From positions 62,001 through 126,000 of the forward strand of contig CAYMUL010000005.1 of assembly GCA_964393605.1 (NCBI GenBank): a stretch of 64,000 nt of DNA, written 5' to 3'. How positions within the stretch are numbered: the first letter of the stretch is position 1; each line of letters opens with the position of its first letter. The DNA is from CAYMUL01 sp964393605. Its GTDB lineage: Bacteria; Bacteroidota; Ignavibacteria; Ignavibacteriales; Ignavibacteriaceae. A program made the position numbers and the translations under genes. The notes beneath the pieces are model-generated. The model had not been told where the DNA came from. It worked only from the letters and a program-made list of their open reading frames with translations, and did no database searches. This document shows positions 45,212 to 54,200 of this stretch, one piece after another.

Positions 45212-46045
45212 ATGAAACACAACTGGATTAAATCAAAAAATTTTGACGACATCATTTACGAAAAACTTGATGGCATTGCGAAGATAACAATTAATCGCCC
45301 CGATGTCCGAAATGCTTTTCGCCCCAAAACCGTTATGGAAATGTATACTGCATTTGCCGACGCTCGCGAAGATCAGAATATTGGCGTTGTTTTATTGACG
45401 GGAAAGGGACCTGCACCGGACGGAAAGTATGCATTCTGTTCCGGCGGCGATCAACGCATTCGAGGCGAACAGGGATATATTGGCGATGACGGCGTGCCTC
45501 GCTTAAATGTTCTCGATCTTCAAAAATTAATTCGCTCGATTCCTAAACCTGTGATTGCGCTTGTCGCCGGTTATGCAATTGGCGGCGGACATGTTCTTCA
45601 CGTCGTTTGTGATTTAACCATCGCCGCTGATAATGCAATCTTTGGACAAACCGGACCTAAAGTCGGAAGTTTTGATGGCGGCTTCGGCGCGAGTTATTTG
45701 GCGCGGCTTGTCGGTCAAAAACGCGCGCGAGAAATTTGGTATCTCTGCCGTCAATACAATGCACAGGAAGCTTTCGAGATGGGACTTGTCAACAAAGTTG
45801 TTCCAATCGATCAACTTGAAGAAGAAGGAATACTATGGGCAAAAGAGATTCTTGAAAAATCTCCTCTCTCTATTCGTCTTTTAAAATCTGCATTCAATGC
45901 CGAACTTGACGGGCAACAAGGAATTCAAGAACTCGCCGGAAATGCAACTCTGCTTTATTACATGTCCGAAGAAGCGCAAGAAGGAAAGAAAGCATATCTC
46001 GAAAAACGAAAACCAAATTTTAACAAATTTCCAAAACTTCCGTGA
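45212..46045 (+). CDS. menB: 1,4-dihydroxy-2-naphthoyl-CoA synthase
   Basis: The 277-aa crotonase-fold enzyme closes the second ring of the naphthoquinone. MenB-specific segments are INRPDVRNAFRPKTV, FCSGGDQRIRGEQGYIGDDG, VAGYAIGGGHVLHVVCDLTI, GPKVGSFDGGFGASYLAR, and the C-terminal AYLEKRKPNFNKFP. It starts three bases after menH and its stop overlaps the menA start. Confidence 0.96.
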   Translation: MKHNWIKSKNFDDIIYEKLDGIAKITINRPDVRNAFRPKTVMEMYTAFADAREDQNIGVVLLTGKGPAPDGKYAFCSGGDQRIRGEQGYIGDDGVPRLNVLDLQKLIRSIPKPVIALVAGYAIGGGHVLHVVCDLTIAADNAIFGQTGPKVGSFDGGFGASYLARLVGQKRAREIWYLCRQYNAQEAFEMGLVNKVVPIDQLEEEGILWAKEILEKSPLSIRLLKSAFNAELDGQQGIQELAGNATLLYYMSEEAQEGKKAYLEKRKPNFNKFPKLP

Positions 46046-46938
46046 TGAATAAGAATTCCGATTTAACATTTTTGCAAATATGGATGCACGCTGCGCGACC
46101 GAAAACATTGCTCGCGGCATTCGTCCCGATTTTAGTCGGAACTTCAGTAGCACTCGCCGAACAAAAATTAAATGCAACAGCGTCAAGCGTTGCATTAATC
46201 TGCGCGCTGCTAATCCAAATCGGAACAAATTTCACAAACGATCTTTACGATTATTTTCGCGGAGCGGATAATAAAAAACGAGTTGGACCGATTCGCGTAT
46301 TGAATGAAGGGTTAGTTTCACCCGCACAAATGAAGGTTGCAATTGCGCTCACATTCGGAAGCGCATTTATTTTTGGAATGTATCTTGTGAACATTGGCGG
46401 GATGATAATTTTTATCATTGGAGTTTTTTCAATCATCGCGGGGCTTGCTTACACTGCGGGACCTTTCCCGCTCGCGTACAAAGGATTGGGAGATATTTTT
46501 GTTTTTGTATTTTTCGGATTGATTGGAACATGCGGAACGTATTTCGTGAATGCTCAAACCGTTTCGATGAATGCAGTCTTCGCATCATTCCCAGTCGGCG
46601 CACTGATTACAAATATTCTCGTCGTCAATAATTTTAGAGATATTGAAACAGACAGAGTTGCAGGGAAAAATACGCTCGCTGTATTGCTCGGGAAAAAATT
46701 TAGTTTGGTTGAATACATCAGTTTAGTGTTACTTTCATTCGTAACACCGGCAATTTTATTTTTCAGTTTTAATGTAAGCGTGTGGATATTTCTTCCCTAC
46801 TTAACAATTCCCTTAGCGTTTAAGTTGATTAAAATGATGACAACATTGAGCGGCAGTGAATTGAATAAAACACTCGAACTCTCCGCAAAATTTTCGATGC
46901 TGTTTGGAGTACTGCTCTCTCTCGGCTTCATTTTATAA
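46045..46938 (+). CDS. menA: 1,4-dihydroxy-2-naphthoate polyprenyltransferase
   Basis: The ~297-aa UbiA-family membrane enzyme has about nine helices. It attaches the polyprenyl tail to DHNA. Aspartate motifs are NDLYDYFRGAD (first) and NFRDIETDRVAGKNT (second); ARPKTLLAAFVPILVG is the usual MenA opening. The ATG at 46045 overlaps the menB stop as TGATG; a GTG one codon earlier (46042) is also possible. Confidence 0.94.
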   Translation: MNKNSDLTFLQIWMHAARPKTLLAAFVPILVGTSVALAEQKLNATASSVALICALLIQIGTNFTNDLYDYFRGADNKKRVGPIRVLNEGLVSPAQMKVAIALTFGSAFIFGMYLVNIGGMIIFIIGVFSIIAGLAYTAGPFPLAYKGLGDIFVFVFFGLIGTCGTYFVNAQTVSMNAVFASFPVGALITNILVVNNFRDIETDRVAGKNTLAVLLGKKFSLVEYISLVLLSFVTPAILFFSFNVSVWIFLPYLTIPLAFKLIKMMTTLSGSELNKTLELSAKFSMLFGVLLSLGFIL

Positions 46939-47030
46939 TCATACTTTTTTTTGTATGAATGAAAACTACAATTCGTTGATATGATTTTTTTTCGCGGGAG
47001 AAATCAAGTTCAAATGAGAGATAAGCGAAA

Positions 47031-48464
47031 ATGAATTTTCAATTCAACTCTAATTTGATTATTCACAAATCTCTGCTAACAAATATTCAATACATTAATG
47101 AAAAAATTTGTTACGATGATTTTGTCTTCTTCAATGCAAATGAAATTTTATTATTAATAGAGAATCTCACTTCAAAAATTGAAAAACAGATTTCTGAAAG
47201 ATATATCCCGCTCTGTTTGCGAAATGATTTTGAAACATTTCTTTCTGTTCTTGCTTTGTGGCAACTCGGTAAAATTCCTTTCTTAATGAATCCTTCTTTT
47301 TCTGTGAAAGAAATTACCAAACTCATGAATGCGAGAGAAAGCCAAACTATAATATGTGATGATATTTTACAGCAGGAAATGAACGGAACTAATTCTTTTC
47401 CCGTTTTAGAATTTTCTCCGGGCGCGGGTAAAAAATTTATTAGAGAAGATGATAAGATTTCGCTAACGACTTCCGGTTCATCCGCATTTCCAAAGATTGT
47501 TTCGTTTAGTTGTGAAAATTTTTTCGCGAGTTATCATATATCAAAAGATGTTTTGAATTACAATTCAAATGACCGCTGGTTACTTTCTCTTCCGATATTT
47601 CACATCGGAGGATTTTCAATTTTGATGCGAGCAATTTTTTCAGGCGCAGAAGTTGTGATCCCCCAAAGTAAAAATTCACTGCACATTGCCAAGGCGTTGA
47701 AAACAAAACCGACAAATGCTTCACTCGTTCCTACGCAATTAAAATATTTGGTTGATGAAAATATTGAACCGAACAAAGAACTTACGCGCGTTTTAATCGG
47801 CGGCGGTCCAGCGGATGATGATCTCATTATAACCGCGATTGACAAGGGTTGGAAGCTGTTCAAAGTCTACGGCTCCACCGAAACAACCGCATTCGTTACA
47901 ATTATGGATTGCAAAGAGTGTTTGCAATATCCTGCTTCATCCGGTCTCGCATTGAATGGCGTTAAAATAAAAATTGAGAAGTTTGATGAAAATTCACACA
48001 TCGGTGAAATATTAATTTCTTCTCCAACCTTGTTGAGAGAATACGATTCGCCAACTGAACCGATAAAAACAGAAGATGGATTTTTCTTCACTGGAGATAT
48101 CGGTTACATTGATGACAATGGTTTCTTATTCGTCATGATGCGAAGAACAGATTTAATAATTTCCGGCGGCGAAAATGTAAATCCCTTCGAAGTTGAAAAA
48201 GAAATTTTGCAAATTGAAGGCATCGAAGATTGTTGTGTGTTCGGAATGAAAGATGCAAAATGGGGTGAAGTTGTTTCGGCATTAATTGTGTCTCGAAACA
48301 GCTCTACTTTTTCCGAAGAAAAAATGAACGCAACTTTAAAGAAAAATTTGGCTTCGTTCAAAATCCCGAAAAAATATTTTATCGTTGCTTCAATTCCCCG
48401 AACTGCAACCGGAAAAATTAAACGGGAAGAAATAAAAAATATTTACAACAAAAAAAATTATTGA
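47031..48464 (+). CDS. menE: o-succinylbenzoate-CoA ligase, probable
   Basis: The 477-aa adenylate-forming enzyme has the P-loop TTSGSSAFPKIVSFS, LSLPIFHIGGFSILMRAI, VYGSTETTAFVT, FFTGDIGYIDDNGFLFVMMR and the C-terminal lysine region RTATGKIKREEI. HIGGFS and the menaquinone context favour MenE over other acyl-CoA ligases. It lies 92 bases after menA. The 3' end overlaps the convergent thioesterase gene by seven bases. menF, menD and menC are not in the window. Confidence 0.88.
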   Translation: MNFQFNSNLIIHKSLLTNIQYINEKICYDDFVFFNANEILLLIENLTSKIEKQISERYIPLCLRNDFETFLSVLALWQLGKIPFLMNPSFSVKEITKLMNARESQTIICDDILQQEMNGTNSFPVLEFSPGAGKKFIREDDKISLTTSGSSAFPKIVSFSCENFFASYHISKDVLNYNSNDRWLLSLPIFHIGGFSILMRAIFSGAEVVIPQSKNSLHIAKALKTKPTNASLVPTQLKYLVDENIEPNKELTRVLIGGGPADDDLIITAIDKGWKLFKVYGSTETTAFVTIMDCKECLQYPASSGLALNGVKIKIEKFDENSHIGEILISSPTLLREYDSPTEPIKTEDGFFFTGDIGYIDDNGFLFVMMRRTDLIISGGENVNPFEVEKEILQIEGIEDCCVFGMKDAKWGEVVSALIVSRNSSTFSEEKMNATLKKNLASFKIPKKYFIVASIPRTATGKIKREEIKNIYNKKNY

Positions 48465-48856
48465 TGCTGTTGCAGTTTTAATTTCAATTCTTCGGGGAGT
48501 GGCGATTTCTTCCAATCTTCTTTACCAACGCAGACATGCACGGTTTTAGCAATTGCACAAATCTCATCTTTCTTAATAAATGTATAACTCAACTCGAAAG
48601 AAGATTCCTTCAATTGCGAGACTTTAATTTCTATCGAGACTTCTTCTCCGGGATAAAATGGAGATTTGTAATCGGCTTCGCTGTGAGTAATCGGGATTAA
48701 ATATTTTTCATGTTTGAAAAAATTTACGCCGGGTAAAAGTTCTTCTAAAAATAATTCATACGCATGATGAGCGAAAGAAAAAATCCTACCGAAAAATAAA
48801 ATTCCGGCAGGATCGCAATCGTAAAAATCTACTCTTTTCTTTATTGAAAACATCAA
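48458..48856 (-). CDS. 4HBT hotdog thioesterase, possible DHNA-CoA hydrolase
   Basis: The 132-aa protein is a single hotdog domain with the catalytic-type motif VDFYDCDPAGILFFGRIFSF (Asp in DCDPAGI) typical of 4-hydroxybenzoyl-CoA thioesterases. In several bacteria such an enzyme hydrolyses DHNA-CoA between MenB and MenA. Its position beside menE supports this, though it is on the other strand and coupled by an ATGA overlap to an aquaporin gene. Confidence 0.8.
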   Translation of the reverse strand: MMFSIKKRVDFYDCDPAGILFFGRIFSFAHHAYELFLEELLPGVNFFKHEKYLIPITHSEADYKSPFYPGEEVSIEIKVSQLKESSFELSYTFIKKDEICAIAKTVHVCVGKEDWKKSPLPEELKLKLQQHQ

Positions 48857-49473
48857 AACTCATCTGCATTAATAATTCTGAAAACAACTGCGGCTAATGC
48901 GCCACCGGCTATTGTTGAAACCAGATACATCATTAAATTTTCAACAACCACAACACTCGTCATACCACTGACAATTGCGGATCCCAATGCTATTGAAGGA
49001 TTATAAACTCCGCCCGACAAACTTCCCCCCGATGCGGCACACAGTAAAAGTGTCAAGCCGATTGCTAAACCATAAAAACTATTTCCTTCAAGTTTTTTAG
49101 AAGTGGCAACCGCGAGAATAACAGAAGCAAGAAAAAATGTGAAAAGAATTTCGATTGCTCCTGCCTTTACCAATGACACAGTTGCCGACGGTGCGGGATT
49201 CATTGCGTTCCCTGTAAAATAATAAATTAAAAGTGCGCCGAAGAATGCGCCTCCTACTTGCGCGAACAAATATTTGATCAGATCACTTTTATCCAATTTC
49301 CCTCTGAGAAATACAGCAACAGTTACTGCCCAATTGTAGTGCGCGCCCGAGATGTGTCCGCCCCAATAAACTAATGCGACTAATCCCAAACCGATGGCTA
49401 CAGGATTTTGCGATAAGCCGACGACAAGAATTAGTCCCGCCGTTCCTAAAAATTCAACTAAATATTTTGACAT
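48853..49473 (-). CDS. MIP/aquaporin-family channel with altered NPA motifs
   Basis: The 206-aa protein has six hydrophobic helices and two half-helix loops. Loop B reads SGAHYNWAVT (Asn47-Trp48-Ala49), with Trp in place of Pro. Loop E reads GGVYNPSIALG (Asn158-Pro159-Ser160, then Ile161), so the selectivity-filter Arg that normally follows NPA is missing. The scaffold is clearly MIP-like, but permeability is likely not that of a standard water or glycerol channel. The stop overlaps the thioesterase start (ATGA). Confidence 0.86.
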   Translation of the reverse strand: MSKYLVEFLGTAGLILVVGLSQNPVAIGLGLVALVYWGGHISGAHYNWAVTVAVFLRGKLDKSDLIKYLFAQVGGAFFGALLIYYFTGNAMNPAPSATVSLVKAGAIEILFTFFLASVILAVATSKKLEGNSFYGLAIGLTLLLCAASGGSLSGGVYNPSIALGSAIVSGMTSVVVVENLMMYLVSTIAGGALAAVVFRIINADEF

Positions 49474-50080
49474 AATTATCCTTAATTTGAAAAAATAAAC
49501 TTTACGATTTTAATTTAAGTTGAAGCGATATTATTGCCAAAGAGAGAGTTTTATTTATTTGCAACAAGCTATCCAAAATAAATACCTTTTTGTAGCTAAA
49601 GCCGAATAATGTTTCTGTTCATCCATCCGTCTATTGCTTAAACTTTATTTAAACAATAAAAAATTAGTGTACCCTAATAAGGTAAGAAACGGTTGAAACC
49701 GTTTCACTTTCCAGGATGCATTTCCTTTAACCAACGGCTTAAGCCGTTAGTTAACAATAACTTGAAGAACTGCGAACCGTTTTACCTGTCCCTTTGGGAA
49801 CGGTTTATAATTCCTTTTCAATTTTAGATTAATGAGCTTTTTTGGGCAATCTAATAATAGTAATTCACATTGAGAGGTGAATTAGTAAATATTTGAATTT
49901 TTATAAAGTTACTATTTTTAGGAAGAATGAAAGTTATGTCGATTTTAGCATGGATATTTTGAACTTTAACTTTGAACCCCAAGTATTAACGAGACTATGA
50001 AGAAGAAATCATTTAACAAATTTTACCTTGCCTTTATTTTCATTAATACATAAAATGAACTAAAACTTTCAGGAAATTTT
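49474..50080. other. Intergenic region with REP-like palindromes
   Basis: About 600 bases between the divergent aquaporin and porQ genes hold no supported ORF. The middle (49686-49805) carries three palindromic elements. The last 40 bases should hold the porQ promoter and leader, with an AGGA ribosome binding site before ATG 50081. Confidence 0.6.
49686..49805. repeat. Cluster of three REP-like palindromes
   Basis: GAAACGGTTGAAACCGTTTC (49686-49705) has 9-base arms with loop GA. AACGGCTTAAGCCGTT (49733-49748) is a perfect 16-base palindrome. AACCGTT (49775-49781)/AACGGTT (49799-49805) frames an inner TCCCTTTGGGA (49789-49799). They share the theme AACSG...CSGTT and look like interspersed repetitive extragenic palindromes. 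Confidence 0.75.
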
Positions 50081-51010
50081 ATGACCCGTACAAATATTTT
50101 AGCAATTTTATTATTTTCATTTTCGCTTAACGCGCAGAACACTTACGAGTTTTTAAGAATGGATATAAGTCCGCGCACTTCGGCATTGGGCGGAAGTTTT
50201 GTTGCGGCAAATGATGATGCAAATGTTGTATTCTTCAACCCTGCCGGTATTTATAGTTTGAGCGATATTCCGGTTTCCTTTTCTTTCGCGAAACATCTGC
50301 TCGATATAAATTTATCGAGTATCGCCGCATCATATTTTATTCCTGAAATCGGAAGAGTTGCGGCTGGAATTAAATACATAAATTACGGAACATTCACCGG
50401 CGCGGATGAATACGGCAACAAACTTTCCGATTACGGCGCGGGTGAACTTGCTTTCGTCGCCGGCTACTCTAACAAACTCGATGAAAATTTTTTCTACGGC
50501 GCAAATATAAAATTTATTTATTCCGGGATTGCCGAATATAGCTCCACCGCGCTCGCATTTGACGCGGGTCTTCTCTACTCTTTCCCCTCCGAAAGAATTA
50601 ATGTCGGCTTCCGTCTCGCAAATTTTGGAACACAGCTTTCTAAATATGTTTCTACGAGTGAAGATTTACCTTTTGAGGTTTCTTTCGGAATTTCAAAAAA
50701 ACTTTTACACATGCCGCTTCAATTTTTTGTGGACTTCCACAAACTGAATGAAAATTCGGAAGAAAGTTTTTTTGGAAGATTTAAAACTTTTTCTGTCGGC
50801 GGTGAATTTACTTTAAGTAAAGTTGTAAAACTTCGTGTTGGTTATGATAATGAGAAAAGAAGTGAACTTAAAGTCGGCTCCTTTGCAGGACTTGCAGGTT
50901 TCAATCTTGGACTTGGATTCCGCATCAGTGATTACGATGTGAACTACGCTTACTCATCGTGGGGAGAGATTGGCGCAATTCATCGCTTCGGAGTAGCAAC
51001 GGCTTTTTAA
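50081..51010 (+). CDS. porQ: Type IX secretion system outer-membrane protein PorQ-like
   Basis: The 309-aa protein has a signal peptide (1-18, ending SLNAQ) and a PorV/PorQ (FadL-like barrel) layout. The mature protein opens YEFLRMDISPRTSALGGSFV, then ANDDANVVFFNPAGI, typical of the group, and ends with barrel strands FRISDYDVNYAYSSWGEIG...HRFGVATAF. PorQ works with the C-terminal signal-processing step of T9SS. At about 310 aa the size fits PorQ better than the longer PorV. Its presence matches the many sorting-domain proteins here. Confidence 0.82.
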   Translation: MTRTNILAILLFSFSLNAQNTYEFLRMDISPRTSALGGSFVAANDDANVVFFNPAGIYSLSDIPVSFSFAKHLLDINLSSIAASYFIPEIGRVAAGIKYINYGTFTGADEYGNKLSDYGAGELAFVAGYSNKLDENFFYGANIKFIYSGIAEYSSTALAFDAGLLYSFPSERINVGFRLANFGTQLSKYVSTSEDLPFEVSFGISKKLLHMPLQFFVDFHKLNENSEESFFGRFKTFSVGGEFTLSKVVKLRVGYDNEKRSELKVGSFAGLAGFNLGLGFRISDYDVNYAYSSWGEIGAIHRFGVATAF

Positions 51011-51119
51011 TGCTTTAGTACTTTTCAATTAACTTAATTTCCAATTCTGGCAAAATATTTTATGCCGTCTCTAAATACTTGTCAAATAAGGCTAAAGCAA
51101 CAGTAACGCACATTGAAGG

Positions 51120-51139
51120 GAACAGACTAAAATCTGTTC
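51120..51139. repeat. REP-like palindrome
   Basis: GAACAGA (51120-51126) and TCTGTTC (51133-51139) form a hairpin with loop CTAAAA. It is a single copy in the window and similar in style to the elements at 49.7 kb. Confidence 0.5.
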
Positions 51140-51143
51140 TACA

Positions 51144-51174
51144 AAATAAAAAAGGTCAAGCATTCGCCCGACCT
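51144..51174 (-). terminator. Terminator at the end of the propeller/TIGR03790 array
   Basis: AGGTC (51153-51157)/GACCT (51170-51174) are short arms, but on the minus strand they are followed by TTTTTTATTTTG. It lies about 30 bases after the stop of the 1389-aa protein and would end the array transcript. Confidence 0.5.
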
Positions 51175-51204
51175 AATTATCAATTATCAATTGTCCATTG
51201 TCAA

Positions 51205-54200
51205 TTATTTTATCACCATTAGTTTCTTCACCGCGCGGTAGTCGTTTACTACGAGTTCATACAGATATACTCCGCTGGATAGTTTGCTCGCATCGAAATT
51301 GACAGTGTATCTGCCAACTTCTTTTTCTTCGTTCACAAGCGTTGTTACTGTTCGACCGAGAATGTCATAAATTTTTAAGGATACTCGTCCGCTTTTTGGA
51401 ATCTCGTAACGAATTGTCGTAACGGGGTTAAATGGGTTGGGGAAATTCTGCGCGAGTGCATACTCTTTTGGCAAATTGTCTGTTTCGTTGATTTTTATAA
51501 AACCATACTTTGCTTTTATTTCATTCAACTTGTTTCGATATTCAGCAAGCGATACGCCTTTGTATTTACCGGCTTTCTGCAAACCGCTATTGCCGATTAA
51601 TAGAGATGTGGAAAGAATATTCAGCTCGGCGCAGTATGCTCGATAAGTAGCCGGATAATTCGCCACCAGCTCGTTATAATTATCAAGCGCCGTTTCGTAA
51701 TCTTCTTCGGCTACATAACAGAAGTTGATCAATTGATCAACAACTTCGCGAACTTCATTTTCGGTAATCGAATTCAATTTACTCTCATAATATTCTCTTA
51801 GAATTCTGAAGTCGTCATTCGTACCGCCAAGCATTTTTTCAATTTGAAATAATTGAATGTATGATTGTTGATCATCTGCGTTCAGATTCAACAATTGATG
51901 ATAATAATTTTTTGCATCGTTGTATAGCGATTGCAGCATTGCGCCGTCTGCAAGCGCGGCAAGTAATTCCTCGCCGGTTAAATTCGAGCCATTGACCGGT
52001 GAAATTATTATCGTATCTATCACCGTGTTGCTGCCCGTGAGAAACAATTGCGTTGCCTGTCCTTCTAATGGAATGCATGGCTCGCTCAAGAACGGAATGT
52101 AGTCAAGTTGAATTTCTGCGCCGAACCTCCCGATAGGATCGTGCCCGTGATAACTGCGTGTGCCCCAATAGTTTCCAACGCCGTTTATCTGATATTCCCC
52201 GGTTTTACCGTCTATTAAAATTTCATGTCCGCAAGATAAACCATCGTGTCTGTCATCTGTTATTTCGTTGCAGCCATCTTCAATCAGCAATTGACCGTTT
52301 TCAATTTTTATTTCTTCTCTTTCCGTCGCACAATTTTCAGTCCCGTTTTCTTTGATAATGTTATAGCCGTAAAGATTAGAGTAAAAATTATTTGCTGCGA
52401 GCGTTAAAAAGCTCCTGCTCATATCAATCTTCCCATCATACAGCCACACACCGAGTTTATTTTGTGTGATGTTGTTGCCATACATGCCGATATCCGAAGT
52501 CGAATTATTACTTAGAATTCCGGTTTGATAATTCGTAATGGTATTGTTGCGGAGTAATCCGTTACCTGAAAAATTATCAACTCCGATTCCAACGCTGCTT
52601 GAGGTTCCGGTTAAATTGTTTTTTATCAGGAAGTAATTATTAACATTGTTTAGTTGAATGCCGTTAAAACAATTTGTAACAGTGTTTTTAGTAAGTGAAA
52701 AATTATTACTATTGGTTATCTGGATTCCATATTCAAAACCCGAACAGCTATTATTACCTATTCTTAGTTGTCCGCGATCAGCGCCGTTTATTGTAATGGC
52801 TGTGCCCCCGGCGCCGCTTCCATTGCTCAAAATTAGATTGAATAAGGTGATAGAACCGAGCGAAGCTTCCTGAGAGTTTAATAAAACCGGATACTCGCAG
52901 CTGATAACTGAATTTTCTAATGTGAACAAACTAACACTTAGAATTTCAGTTAGTCCTTCACGTCTAGCAGTAGTTACGCCATATCCATAATCAGTGATCG
53001 TTAATTCGTTAATAATTACATCATATACACTCTCAACAATAATTGCATTTTGTTGTTCACTATTTACCGTGCCTGTTATAGTGACATCCTCTATTTCGGC
53101 ATAACAATTATTTCCAAGTAAAATTGCTGATGTATTCAGATTTGTGAAGGTGCAATTGGAAATATCAATTCTTTTAGAAGGTGCAGTTGTTGACCATAAT
53201 TCCAAGCCCGCATTGCCATTACTGAAATTGCAATTTGAAACTTCAACAGGCTTTGCCGGATTGTTCATGGTTTGATTATTTGCCACAGACAGCCGCGCGC
53301 CATTAAATTCCGAATAAGTAAATATCAGCGAATCTGTGCCGCTTGCATTTACAGCTCCGCTTCCGGCGGATAAATAATAAATTTTTGAATTCTCGTTTGC
53401 GATAGAAATGAATTTGTCAGTTGTTTCGAGTTTCGAATTATTAGCAACCGTTAAACTGCAGCCGGGATTAACAGTTAAATTTTTGAAATTCAAAACTGCA
53501 TTCCCCGATAGATTGCATAAACTGCCCGGCATGAATAAACCTGTATTTGAATTTATCCTGCAGCTGCCTCCTAAACTTAATGTAGAACCCGTATGAACAA
53601 CTACATTGCCCGCAACATTCAACGTGCCATTATCCATTATGCTAAAATATGTTCCACCCATTATTTCCATTGAGGGAACTGTTCCGGTTGCGTTTTCTTT
53701 TATGGTTAGATGACTATTAGTTCCGACTGATATCGAATTGTTAATTTCAAATCTTGATTTGCTTTTGAAAGTTAAGCTTACGCCGGAACCGATGACTATG
53801 TTCTCGGTTTCCAAATAACTTAAGCTGCCAAAATCAATAATTGAGTTATCCTGGATTACCAACCCGCCTTGAACTATCAGCTGCGCATTTCTTTCGAATG
53901 AAACCGTTCCCGCAAGCGTGAGAGTAATGCCTGCCGGCACAACTATTTTATGCTTTATTGTTGTGGCGCTTAAAACGATGTTGGAACTTAGAGTATCTAT
54001 TTGATAATTATAAATTCGTGTTAACGGGTCGCCAAGAACAATACGATTATCAGTTAAATTCGTCATACCGAGATATGCAGCCTCAATAAAAGTATAGCCT
54101 AAAAGATATGATGGCAGCATAATATCATTCTGGATAATAATTGAACCATTAGACCCATGATTAACCTGTCCAACTCCTACTGTCCCACCCTTTCGAAAAA

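Noticed and set aside
51180..51207. AT-rich short direct repeats (CAATTATCAATTGTC and similar) after the array
   Set aside because: Low-complexity sequence next to the terminator; no clear unit structure or function could be supported.
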